A DNA stretch of 64,000 bases from assembly GCA_003665825.1 (NCBI GenBank), contig QPFY01000013.1:372001-436000 (forward strand), written 5' to 3'. Below the pieces are notes generated by a model, which worked only from the letters and a program-made list of their open reading frames with translations, was not told where the DNA came from and made no database searches. Position numbers and translations under genes: made by a program. The DNA is from Microbotryum silenes-acaulis. Taxonomy: Eukaryota > Basidiomycota > Microbotryomycetes > Microbotryales > Microbotryaceae. This document shows positions 34,579-45,935 of the stretch, piece after piece. Position 1 is the first letter of the stretch. Each line of letters opens with the position of its first letter.

Positions 34579-36791
34579 GGGAGGACGTGCGATGCCGGAG
34601 AGGAGGTCGCTTGTGGGTTTCGTAGTCTTGTGATAACCAGATTCGCGTGTTAAACGCCTGACTTGGCCGTGAGATAGCAGAGTCAGAAATTTGGTGTAGC
34701 GCACGTCGTCATTGGCTGTTGAACGGGATCAGGAGCGAAGCGAAGCCGACGAGGACCCAGCGCTGACGGAGCGAGGGAAGTTATGTGGTGACGAAGTGAT
34801 TCGAGTGGTCAGCACGAGCTGATTTGCAGTTGGTCAGAGGTGCGGTGTGGTGCATTTGCGTACCTAGTCACCTGCTCTCTTTGTCGCTCGCGAGACAGAG
34901 CACGGAGCACGGAGCACCTAGCACCGAAGAGGCTGAGCTGAGTGAGAGATGGAGCGAACGGGCAAACGGGTCGAGACTGGCGCCGGCCTGACGCGGTTCA
35001 AGGACGGAAAGTGGCCCAGGGAGCTGCGATTGTGGGTGACTCGATGGGCTTGCTACAGGTCTCGGCCGCGACCTTCTTGCTGTGGCTTGCTTCGCTGACC
35101 AACTCGGAGCTGAGGCGACGGCGCGTGAACTTTCCCCCCACTCGGCAGCAGGCAGTTGCTGGCTCGGGACGGTGGCAACTGGAGTCTGGGGACTAGCCAC
35201 GCGAACGCGTCGAGGTGGTGTACACGTCGTCAATCTAAGCGAGGAAGGGACCGCTGGATGGGCTCTTGGTGCCGTTGCTGGTGCTTGCTACGACGCGTGG
35301 CCGCCACCGTGTCAGCCGATCACTGATGGCAGCTGACCACTCTGACGACGACAGGCTGAATGAGCAAGCGAGAGCAGCCGTGGCGCGGAGGACCACTGCA
35401 CCGGGCAGTGGCCGGGCTTGAAAATCACGATCGACGAACACAGTCATCTTTGAGCGGCATGGGATTCGTTGTTAAGGTTTTGTTGTTACCTTTATACACC
35501 TCAATTTTCCCCGAGAAATCTTGCTGCGTTTCTGTGACTCTACGCACCAGCTGTCGGAAGGAAAAATGGCGCGAGATGGTGCGCAGTGGTGCGCCAAAAT
35601 TGACGAGCTCAGGTTCGCAATCGAGGTCGCGCACCTCGGTTTGCCTCTTGCCTCACTCGTCCCCGCTCGTGCCCCCAACCCCCATCCCACCACGCCTCGC
35701 TCGACACCCATCCACCGCTCATGACGTAGAGCTCTATCCGTGATACCCTCTCCAGAGGATCAATCGGGAGGCTGTGATGGAGTCCTTCGCCGTGCTTGCT
35801 CGCCCTCACGGCGATATACCATCCCACGACGCTTTTCCTGGGCTCTCCTTTTCCTTTTCCTTCTCTGACCCGTGACGAGTCCGACCCGCCCGTGGCAGAG
35901 ATCATCTTTGCATTCTCCTGTGATGCAACTAGTGAGTCATACTTGATGCCCTCCAACTCCTTCGAGCGAGCCAAACTGACCCTGTGCCGCGCGTCCTCCC
36001 CTTTGCAGTGTGAGCTTCCTTTTTCCTCGTTCAACCTTCGCAGCCGTGCCCGACACGATGCGTTCTACCCCACCTCCGACGCCCACCCACCCACACACGA
36101 GCCCACCCACACGTTTTTCAGGGCATTCACTCTTTGCAAAAAGAATGTGATGACCAAATATGTTTTCTCTTCCCCATCTTATCGACCATGGCGAGAACTT
36201 GCGAAGAGACCGTTATGGCTTCCTTGTTGGAGCGTAAACGGTTTTTACCATTAATACTAGCCAGTAATCCTTGACTGATTCTTTCTCCAAAAAGAAGGAT
36301 GTCTATGATTTATATGTCGCGTGGCGCTCGTTGTTTGTGTTGACGGTGGGGGGTTCTTTGTCGCTGGGGGATGCATCAGTTGGCTCGGCGCATTAGAGTG
36401 CATGCGAACGATCCTCAAGGCTGACACACTCACACTTTTTCTTTCGGTCCTATTGCACGCTCTCGAACGCAATTAGGTGAGCCTCTCCTTCTGCTTCTTG
36501 CCCGGCTTCCCCGCTCCGATCGACTCCGACATCCGCCAACCGACACACCCCAACAGGGGCCAAACGGGTCTCATGATGAGAGGTTTCGACCTTTTTCTAT
36601 TCGCAGTTTTCACTCTAGGTCTTCCTCTGTTCGCGCGGAGGAAAGGGTCTTGTCACTCCGATTCCTACGAAAAGGACGCGCCGTGTCGACGACGACTGAT
36701 CCAAGGCGTTCGAGTCTAAACAGCGGAGCTTTCGACCCTTAGGGACCTCGTCACCCCCTAACACATCCTCGCTCTACCTGTCTGGGTCGTC
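34579..36791. other. Gene-poor region
   Basis: About 2.2 kb with only short open frames lacking ATG or family motifs, such as 35609-36034 (-) and 36477-36719 (+). No gene can be supported. Confidence 0.45.
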
Positions 36792-37723
36792 TCAGAGTGT
36801 CGAGGGTTCTTCGTGGGGGATCCATAGCTCCATTCGCAAGAGTGTCGATGTAATGGCTATCTCCATGATCCCTTTGGCGTTTATGCTCTGAGAAGATTGA
36901 TCAGGGGAGAGAAGGGGAGGGGCGTTTCTAACTGCTTCGGTGGTGGATATACCCAAGTCGCGAGGTTGCTCTTTGCTGGGATCGACTGTTTCGTCGGTGC
37001 TTGGCATTCCGAAGTAGTGGTTGTAGTCGCGCGTGACACCATAGGACTCTTGTGGACTGTTGAGGGGCTTGAAAACGTCTGAAGACTCTTTGGCTCTTTG
37101 GCTCCCGCCTCCGGCGTGTTCGCGATCGTGGTCTCGACCCAGTTCTCGTCGTTAACCAATCGTGACTGACCCTGTCTTTCTCTTTAACTTCGTCGGATAG
37201 GTTGCATCCCGACACTCCACAGTAGCTTTCTTTCTCTTGTCGTTATTATTGTGCAACACAAGCCGTGAGTTTGAACTCTTGTTTCGCTGCCTGCCCACTA
37301 TCACCCATCGCCCCCTCGCGATTTCTCTCCCCATCGACACCCTCGGCCCGACCGAGCCAGATGATAGATAAACAATCTCAAATGTTTACAACATATAGGA
37401 AGTGCCGACTTACACGGACCGCAGTTGTCCTCTTCGGAGGCGGCGGACTCCAGGTTCAGGAGTTCGTTCTGTTTTAACGGAGCTCGGTTTTCCCGTGAGA
37501 GATGATACGAGATGTCTGTTTTTGCTGATGGTTCTTCTTGCTCGACATTTTCGACATCTTGAGGTTTGCGTTTTGGTGGTGGAAGTATGGGATGGCTGAT
37601 CAAGTGTCGGACTTGACGGAACTCGCAGATGAACTGACAAGAGGTAAGCCGGTCCGATCGAGCAGGGGTCTCGTCTTCTTGAGTACTCTCTTTGCGCGCA
37701 ATACATTTCCACTTCCACATCAT
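36792..37723 (-). CDS. Possible intron-containing gene of unknown function
   Basis: Several minus-strand segments have coding-like composition but need splicing. An upstream segment (37723 to about 37398, from an ATG) runs through VRHLISHPILPPPKRK and ends EEDNCGP before a GTGTAAGT donor. A middle segment (about 37230-37175) reads YCGVSGCNLSDEVKEKDR before GTCAGT. The last segment ends at a TGA at 36792-36794 and contains DVFKPLNSPQESYGVTRDYN and MEIAITSTLLRMELW. Acceptors between them are poor, so exon limits are not given. Function unknown; no domain recognised. Confidence 0.3.
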
Positions 37724-38965
37724 GCCCGGAATGTCATCCGAGAGCGATCGTATCTTCCAAACACTCTCCGACCCGGCTATTGAAGCCGACTGTTTCCTGG
37801 TACGCGTGAGAGATCTCGGGAAACGGTCCCCTGTGTCTATGCTCGACGAAGGGATGATCTTAGTGGAGAGGGGTGTGGCGCGAGTGATGGCAGTTTGTGC
37901 AGGCCGAAGCCGAAATAGTTCTATTTTGGGAGGGGGTCAGAGGGCTCTGTAGGTGCTGTTTCCGTCCTGAACTCTCCGGCTGTACTTTGGTAACTGTGCT
38001 AACTTTTTGTGGCCTCAGTCGCCTCTGACCACGTACTAGTGAGAACCAGGCGGCAAAAGGCCGCTTCCCGAGGTCCTGGGCTAGCCGGTGGCGACGTCGT
38101 AGCTCGACCCCTGTAGAAGGTTACACCTCGCAACAACCTGCCCGACTCGCCAGGTCGCCGTCCAGGCACCCGAAGAGAGCCCTTGGGGCAGCGAACCCTT
38201 TCCCTCAAGCTATTAGGTAGGCTCGGGACTGATCGAAATTACTCGGATCCGACTCGCGAGGACGGCGATTATGAATGGGACCACCGGCGGCGATTCGGCG
38301 AAAAAGCTCAGAAAACACTTCCGGCTCTCGGCGAAGATGTACCCTGACTTGACATATTTTCACACGGTAGCAAGTCCGAGACTTGGTGAACGCGGGTGAA
38401 TTGGATAGCGATTAAGTAAGCTCATGGCATGGTAAGGCTGGAGGCATTTGTACCGCTTCTGACTGGTGAATCATTAGCTGGGAGCTCGTCGATCGGCGAA
38501 TGAACACCAATAAGGCGGACCGGCTTACAGGGACCGAAGTTCGACTACGAGCTTTTTAACGCCGCCCGGGCTGAACCGGATTGCCTATTGGGTCGGTCTC
38601 TCCTTTGCGTAGTCACTTGCTTGATGGAGGCGAGGTTGGTATGACTGGGTATGTGAATCATCTCGTGAAACGTCTTAGGAACTCAAGTGATGACAGAAGA
38701 AATTGCGCGTCGGAGCGAGACCCGACTCCCGGCTTCAGTGGGTCCGAGCGCTCGAAAAGGCTATGAGAGAGCGAAAGAATGAGAAAGGCGCCTCTCCTCT
38801 TTGGCTTGGCTCTCTGGACCTCTCTGGACCTCTCTGACCCGGAGTACCGGACCTTCTCGCTTCTTGCTCTCGACGCATTCCCCAGCATTCCCCAGCATCC
38901 CCCCGCCCCCTCCCCCCTTCCCCCCACCAGCTCGAATCTACGCTTAACCTCAATCAACCACCAAT
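37724..38965. other. Intergenic region with pyrimidine-rich promoter tract
   Basis: No gene seen. CTCTCTGGAC is tandemly repeated near 38812-38835, and a dense C/T tract (about 38878-38935, containing repeated CATTCCCCAG) lies just before the acyl-CoA synthetase start, as is common in strongly expressed fungal promoters. Confidence 0.45.
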
Positions 38966-41900
38966 ATGCGTGGACCTGATGGATCAGCCGAGGTAAGTTG
39001 CCGTCCAGTGCCCGTCGAAGCGTCGGATCTCGCTAGCCATGACCCGTCATCCTGCTCGTGTGGTGCGGGTGCCAAGTGCCCGCCGAGTTGGAGCTGTGCG
39101 CCGTGAGTCGGTCGTCATTGAGCGCCAGCTTCGGAGTGGGAACCCCCCAAGTCACCACTCAGAGTAGTGTGACATCGTCCGCTGGCAAGACCTGGTCAAA
39201 CCCGACCTGCGCGGCAGCACTATCATATGTCTATATGTGTGTCGTGTCCATGACCAGCTGCTGCGCTGGCCTTGGGTCGACTCGACGTCGGCTGCCACGT
39301 GAGGGTTTGGCGCGCCGTGCCCGCCAAGGTGCCGTCACGTAGTTCGCCGAGCGGGTCCAGCTCCAGGATCGAGCAGCCACATTGGCTCGCACAAAGTGTT
39401 GAGCGTGACAAAACACCCAGGCTCCTCAGCTTCGAAGTGTTCACTACGGTTCCACCTAATCTGTCCCTCTTCATCGAGTATCGCGCTGATACCTATGCTC
39501 GCCCCTTGCTATCCCTCGTTGCACCCCGACGTCACCCGTTTGCCGGCCTTATGATTCCCTCCTGCTCTCGTCATCGTCGTCGCAGATCGGATCCGAAGCC
39601 GTCAAGGGACAAAGCCGAATCCGTCGCTACCTACAAACCAAACAGGCTTTGGCCGAACGACCGGCACCGCACATCAACGTCGTCGCCGACATCCTCGCCT
39701 CGTCCGTTAAGCGCTTCGGCGACCGACCCGCCTTGGGATGGCGAGACCTGTTGCGCATGCACGAGGAGGAGAAGGAAGTGACCAAGAAGGTCGGCAACGA
39801 GACAGTCACCGAGACCAAAAAGTGGTCCTACTTTGAGCTGTCCGACTACAAGTACATGTCGTACAACGAGCTCGCGAGCAAGGTCAAGGCCGCTGCTTCG
39901 GCGCTCGTCGAGACGGGCCATTCGAGCAAGACCATCTTCAACATTTACGCCTCGACCTCGGTCAACTGGCAGCTCATGGCCAACGGCGAGTTTCATTCAA
40001 TTTCGAGTGGCCTTTGAATAAGCCTTCGCAATATCAAGGCGAGCAGTGTGAAGCTGACCGAGTCGCCGGATATTCCTTTCCACAGGTTGCGCGTCGCAGG
40101 GCATCACTTTCGCTACGGCCTACGATTCCCTCGGTGAAGATGGCTTGCAACATTCGCTCGCCGAACCCGAAGTGTATGGTCTGTTCACCAATGCCAACCT
40201 CGTCTCGACCGTGGCGAACGTAATTAGCTCAGGTAAGACACCGTCGGTCAAGGTGGTCATCTACGATGGCAAGGACAGCGATGTCAAGACCGGCGCTTTG
40301 GACAAGCTCGAAAAAACAGGCGTCAAAGTGTACAAGTTCGACGATTTCATCGCGCTTGGCAGGGAGAAGCCTCACTCGCCGAACCACCCACAGCCCGAGG
40401 ACCTCGCATGCATCATGTACACCTCCGGATCGACCGGCGCACCTAAAGGTGTGTTGCTGACGAACGCCAATATCATCGCCGCGGTCGGTGGTGCCGAGAC
40501 ATTGCTGCACGACCTCATCACCCCTGACGCTCGCTACATCGCCTTCTTGCCCTTGGCCCACATTTTCGAGTTGGCCGTCGAGATGACCTTGTGAGTACGA
40601 AAACCGTTGCCCCACACAACGTGAAATGCAATTGACCGAGTTTTGTCCGATTCCTTGCAGGCTCTACGTCGGTATCCCTATCGGTTACGGTACGGTCAAG
40701 ACCTTGACCGACACTTCGGTGCGCAACTGTGCTGGTGACATCCGCGCTTTCAAGCCTACCATCATGTGCGGTGTGCCTGCTGTTTGGGAGTTGATCAGGT
40801 AAGCTTCAGCACTTTGGCGCCTCAGCTTCTGGAAGGAAGAGAAGGTGATTAATGACTTCATTTCATTTGGCCGTACGTCCTTGACATCTGTAGGAAAGGA
40901 ATCATGGCCAAGGTCAAGGCTGGGGGAGGAGTCAAGCAGAAGCTGTTCAACTACGCCGTCAACGCCAAAATGGCCGCGGGTCCGGGTACCCTCACCGCTA
41001 GAATCGCAGACGCGGTCGTGTTCAAGCCCGTCAAGCAAGGCACAGGTGGTGCGCTCAAGTACATCATCAACGGTGGTGCCGGTGTTTCCAAGGAGACGCA
41101 GCAGTTCCTCTCGACCGCTCTGTGCGACACTATGATCCAAGGCTACGGTATGACCGAGACCTGTGCCCTTTCGTTCATCCTGCCCCCTTCTCTGCTTCAA
41201 TCGGGCGTTGTCGGAGTCCCGTGCCCTTCGATCGAGGCCAAGCTAGTCGACTTTGAGGAAGCAGGCTACTTTTCGACCAACTCGCCCCCTCAAGGTGAGG
41301 TGTGGATCCGAGGGCCGACGGTGACCAAGGGCTACTTCAAACGCGAGGATTTGACGAAGGAGGCAATCACTGAGGACGGTTGGTTTCAGACCGGCGACAT
41401 TGGACAATGGAATCCCGACGGAACGTTGTCGATCATTGACCGAAAGAAGAACTTGGTCAAGCTACAAGGTGGAGAATACGTCGCGCTCGAACGACTGGAA
41501 TCCATCTACAAGAGCACGCCTTGCGTCGCCAATATCGCTGTTCATGCGGATTCGAACGCAACGAGGCCAATGTGAGTAGACCTACCTGATGAGTGGTTTT
41601 GTAAGTGGTGGCTGAAGTCGCTGGTATCTCATAGGGCCATCATCGTCCTCCACGAGGGGAACTCGAAAAATCTGGCCGAAGCGAACGGCATGGACGGGTC
41701 CGACCTCGAGGCGTTGGCCTCCAACAGGGACTTCAAGAAGCTGGTCGTTTCCGAATTGGCTGCCGGTGCCAAGCGCGCCAATCTTAAGTCCTTGGAGCAA
41801 ATCTCGGTCGTCGTGCTCACGGCTCACGAGTGGACGCCGCAGAACGGCTTGCTCACGGCCGCCCAGAAGCTGCAGCGCAAGGGCATCTTGGAGAAGTACA

Positions 41901-42003
41901 AGGATGAAGTCTCGGTAAGCATAGTTTTCACGACCCTTGACGTGTTGAACTCGATCACTCACGTCATCTCTCTTCTCGCTCGCGACAGGCTATTTACCCC
42001 TAA
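38966..42003 (+). CDS. FAA1: Long-chain fatty-acid-CoA ligase (Faa1/Faa4-type)
   Basis: Seven exons (38966-38992, 39586-39985, 40086-40590, 40661-40798, 40894-41571, 41635-41914, 41989-42003), 680 residues. It activates long-chain fatty acids to acyl-CoA using ATP for lipid synthesis and beta-oxidation. The AMP-binding signature [12 protein letters not shown], the GYGMTETCA motif, and the FACS motif [16 protein letters not shown] followed by [18 protein letters not shown] are intact. Exon 1 encodes only nine residues and is followed by the longest intron in the window (593 nt). Intron 2 has a GC donor (GCGAGT), which is needed to rejoin NWQLMANG to CASQG in frame. The last exon is 15 nt and encodes AIYP. 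Whether it corresponds to Faa1 or Faa4 cannot be separated. Confidence 0.93.
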
Positions 42004-42820
42004 TTATTTCGGCGATCACGACCCCTCCCCTGAAGTGTTATTATATCCTCCCCCCCCCCACCCTGATGTCCAGCCATGTGTCTGTTCTTTCTGACTCCGC
42101 TTAAATTTTTGATCTCTCACCTTGAACTGATATTATAGTAGTGTCCGATGGCTCTTTGTGTCATTTCTAGCTCGCTTGTCACGGAGTCGCCGAACGGTTC
42201 CAGCGTCACGTGATTCGGGTTGGACTCTTGTCTACGGCCTTCGGCGTCAAAGGCGACATGCGCTACGTTCTCTCAAAATTTCACGACGATCTATCATAGT
42301 GACTGTCTGTTCACTCCTCTAGTGTCACAAATGTACCCTTCCATGATAAGCCTTCAAGAGAGGGGAGCCAGACTCCAGTGGCTAGTACCATAGATTGTGA
42401 GAAGGCTGGGCGGCCCGAGGCGGCTGAGCGGTGCTACAGGTCATCCGACTCTTCGAGCTGTGTATGATAGGTGAGACGGCGCTTGATTGGCACCCACCTC
42501 CTCAATTGCGCGTGTGTGGCGGTGTTTAGATGGACAAAGGCCCGCGATCCCAGTCCACTACGCTCGAGACTTCCAAAGGAGCTACGCACAGGCCACCCCC
42601 TTTCCAGGTGCCCTTTGTCCTTCCGAGCCGTGGTCCAGCCGACTTGTGCGAGCTCGGGCTTGCCTTTTGCCTTCCTGAACACCTACACTCAACCTCTTCC
42701 TTAGTTGAGTAGACATGGTCATACCTGCGATGCTGATTTCTGGTGCTTATGGGCCATTGTGGTGTCTGTGATCACGATTGAACAGACTTTCGGTTCGAAG
42801 CGCTAGGTCCGCTGCCCAAT
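42004..42820. other. Intergenic region between tandem genes
   Basis: 3' flank of the acyl-CoA synthetase (T-rich, with a C10-like run near 42050-42060) and promoter of the first SUR7-like gene. No gene seen. Confidence 0.5.
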
Positions 42821-43700
42821 ATGTTTCTTCAACACCTCAGCGTCACTTTGCTCGTGCTGGCCACGTTGCTGCTGCTGCTCGTCTCTCTTTCGACCCCGAT
42901 ATCGCACAAGATCTACTTCCTGAAGGCCGACATGGCCGTCTCCGTCGGTGAGCTTTCTCGAAACCGAAGGCGGGTCGCGTGGGCAGAAAGGGTTTTCCGG
43001 CTGACCCCTGCGCTCTTGTTCTTGCGTGCGTCGCACAGCTACGCAAACGATGAAAGCCAAGACTCTGTACCTCGGGAACTGGGGATGGTGCCGCGGAGAT
43101 ATTTGTTCTAAACCTGCTCTGGGATACAGGATCGACGCCTTATCGAGTGTCAACGGGATCAGCGAGATCGAGACGCTCGTGCGAAGGTTCACCAGTGCGT
43201 CAAGCAAAACGTTCTATCTCAATGCGACTGAGCTCTGGTTTTCTTGATCCACTGACACGCTGTGATTTTTCACAGGCGGTCTTCTGCTGAACCCTCTCGC
43301 GTGTTGCTTGTCATTCGTCGCGGTGTTACTTACACTCAGCCCTAACTTGGCGGTGGGAATGGTCGCGGGGTTCGCCAGCGCTTTGGCTCTGTTCGTCACG
43401 GTTTTGGCGCTCACTGTGAGTTGACGTCGACGTCGTCTCCATGCAAACGCACCTCTGGTATACTGACCAGTTTACGGGGCTAATCCGCCTTCTTGGGGTT
43501 CACAGTTCGACGTGGCCTTCTTCCTCACCATTCGTATCCGACTGAACAGAGCTTCGGACAACGTCCACGCTCAACTCAGCCACGCGACATGGCTCGTCGC
43601 CGCCGCCATCGGGTTGCAGTTCGCAGCTACGGTCGCGATCTACTGGATGCGACATGTCCAAACGGCTCTCAAGTTCCGCAAGATTCAACAGATGGTCTAG
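42821..43700 (+). CDS. SUR7/PalI-family tetraspan membrane protein (copy 1)
   Basis: Four exons (42821-42947, 43039-43194, 43276-43415, 43506-43700), 205 residues. Four hydrophobic segments: an N-terminal one (VTLLVLATLLLLLVSL), then a ~75-residue extracellular loop with the claudin-like GNWGWCRGDIC motif, and three segments toward the C-terminus (SGLLLNPLACCLSFVAVLL, GFASALALFVTVLAL, HATWLVAAAIGLQFAA). This is the arrangement of fungal SUR7/PalI proteins, which sit in eisosome-associated plasma-membrane domains or act in pH signalling. The C-terminal tail is very short, unlike copy 2. It lies directly upstream of copy 2 on the same strand, with matching intron positions around the extracellular loop, so the pair arose by tandem duplication. 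Confidence 0.83.
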
Positions 43701-44813
43701 TCGGCTGTGTTGATCGAGACTCGATGACGGCCCGGAGGTGCCGATAATCGTCGGGTAGTAGATCTGCAGCAGCGCAGTAGTAACGACAGGAGAGCTACTC
43801 TTGTAATTTCGAAATGGTCCAATCCATTTTTCGGGTTGGGGATACCTTCATACGGCTCCTCAATCGGATTTTGCATAATCATGAAAATTCCTGTTCAGAG
43901 GCGAATGCATCGGCGCGGAGCTTGTGGCCGGCCGTACGCGTGTCACTGCGGGCGAACTCTTCGGGACGCTACAGGCGATAGCCGGTCAGGCGTATGCAAA
44001 TAGACCCTGCTGTAAAAAATTCCTCGATGGAACGTGCACCATGCTCTCCCGGTAGAGAGCCACAGTTAGCACCAGCTCCTCGCAACGTGTAAACCCAGCT
44101 CCGGTGAAGGATCACTTCTTGTGGGGGCCAGTGGGGGCTCGACTCCGCTTTACGCCTTCCACAACCGGCGAAACGATCGGCAGCCTCTTCCGAAGCGGTC
44201 GGCGGTCTCAATGCAATTCGTTACTAGCTCGACGGTCATCTCAGTAGCAAGCTGGAATTCAGCAGTAGTGCAGCGCAAGTAAAATGTTAACACCATTTTG
44301 GTTTGAATTTGGAGCTCTAGGCCTGCACTTTGATGTGATCGCGAGTAGTGTCGAATTTGCCCTGCGAACCTCGGAAAGGCGAGCCATCTTCCAGCTAATC
44401 AACTGATGACTCCCCTCCTTCATCCCCTTCATTGAACACATCTCACATCTTTTACGGTAATGGATTAGTAGCTCAACTGTTCATGTGAGTACTACAGCCA
44501 ACCTAAGAACCTCTTCTTCACTCCTTGCATCGACAACTGGTGTGCCTCACTTCCGAGGCCAGCGGCAGAAACGCTCGCGAGCCACGTCCACCAGCCTCCC
44601 CAAAGCAGACCCAGTCGCCGATCCCTGTCTCAGCTGCGCCAAGTCTCACACTCGACGCTGACATGCATGCTTTCTACCACATTCAGCTCTACACACATTC
44701 TTTAGGATCATCACACTCGCTTAAAACGGCTTCATAGGCTTTCACTCCATAACGACCTTCCATTCTCTCTCTCTTTCAACCATCGCAACCGACGATAAAT
44801 CAGCCGATCCAGA
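43701..44813. other. Intergenic region between tandem SUR7-like genes
   Basis: About 1.1 kb holding the 3' flank of copy 1 and the promoter of copy 2. A C/T-rich tract (CTCTCTCTCTTTC) lies near 44765-44778, close to the copy 2 start. No gene seen. Confidence 0.5.
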
Positions 44814-45792
44814 ATGGGCCGAACACCCGCTTATCACCACACTGGCACAGTGCTGCTATTGGTCGCGATGATCTTGATGCTGGTGGTGTGCATTTCGGCT
44901 CCGCTCATCAATAACCTGTACTTGCTTGAGGCAACCGTCGCGGACGGTCAACGTGAGTTGCAACATCGCTCTTGGGCCCCTTTTTTGAGGTGGCTTCGCC
45001 CGGACCATTGTGTGGGGGCGCCTCTTGGAACACCTGCCGAACGCCGGCCGTATTGGAAGTGGTAGTCAGACAAGTTGACAATTGTCTTCATTCACCAAAT
45101 TTTAGCCGATGCCAAGTCCGTGATCAAAGCCGGAATCTTCGGATACTGTGTCGGCGATTCGTGCACCTCGCCCCAGATCTCTTACGACGCGACTTTGCTC
45201 AAGGCGAACGGGCAGACCATGATCGACGACGTCTTCCTCTCTTCCCTTACCTGTAAGATCAATACGCCCTATTCTATTCCCTACCTTGATCAGGGCGTGA
45301 CCATCGCCTCAATCCTTCGATACAGATGGCCTGGTCTTGAACCCTCTATCCGCCGGCTTCACCTTCCTCGCGTTCCTCTTCGCCTTCGGAGGCCAATCGA
45401 TCTGGGGCTCGATCGCGACCTTCTTCTCCCTCTGGTCCTTCATCCTCACCGTTGTCGCCCTCGCCATCGATTTTGCCACCTTCGGCATTGCCTCCGACCG
45501 ACTCAACCATTCCTCCGCGATCGAAAAAGGATCCGTCAAGTTCGGTCGAGCGATGTGGCTCGTCGTCATCTCCGTAGGCTGTCAATTCCTTGCGACCTTG
45601 ATTGTGTGCTGTTCGCGCGCTTCGGTGCGTCGTCAGAAGATCAAGGAGAAGAACAACAACTTGCCTTTGACGAGACAGGATACGAGGATGTCCGAGTCGT
45701 CCGAGTCGCCGCTCAAGTCGGATAAGGCGTCGACGTTCTCGTCGGGTGGAGGCCATTTCCGGAGGAGGAGTAACCCCACTGATCGTCAATAG
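44814..45792 (+). CDS. SUR7/PalI-family tetraspan membrane protein (copy 2)
   Basis: Three exons (44814-44952, 45106-45252, 45326-45792), 250 residues. Same plan as copy 1: an N-terminal membrane segment (VLLLVAMILMLVVCI), an extracellular loop with GYCVGDSC, then LVLNPLSAGFTFLAFLFA, a second pair of segments and a last one (RAMWLVVISVGCQFLATLIV). It differs by a ~50-residue Ser/Lys-rich cytoplasmic tail, which could be phosphorylated, and by lacking the intron that splits the third and fourth segments in copy 1. Divergence outside the membrane segments is high, so the duplication is not recent. Confidence 0.84.
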
Positions 45793-45935
45793 ATCATTTC
45801 GTCTCGGCGGCATCAAGCTCGGGCCTTTGAACTTCTGTATAGATGATTTTTGAGGTCTGCCAGCATGTTTAATGAACGATTCGCATTGCGTCTCGTGACC
45901 CAACCAGGTGATCCAGTGAAGAAAACCTGCGAAAT

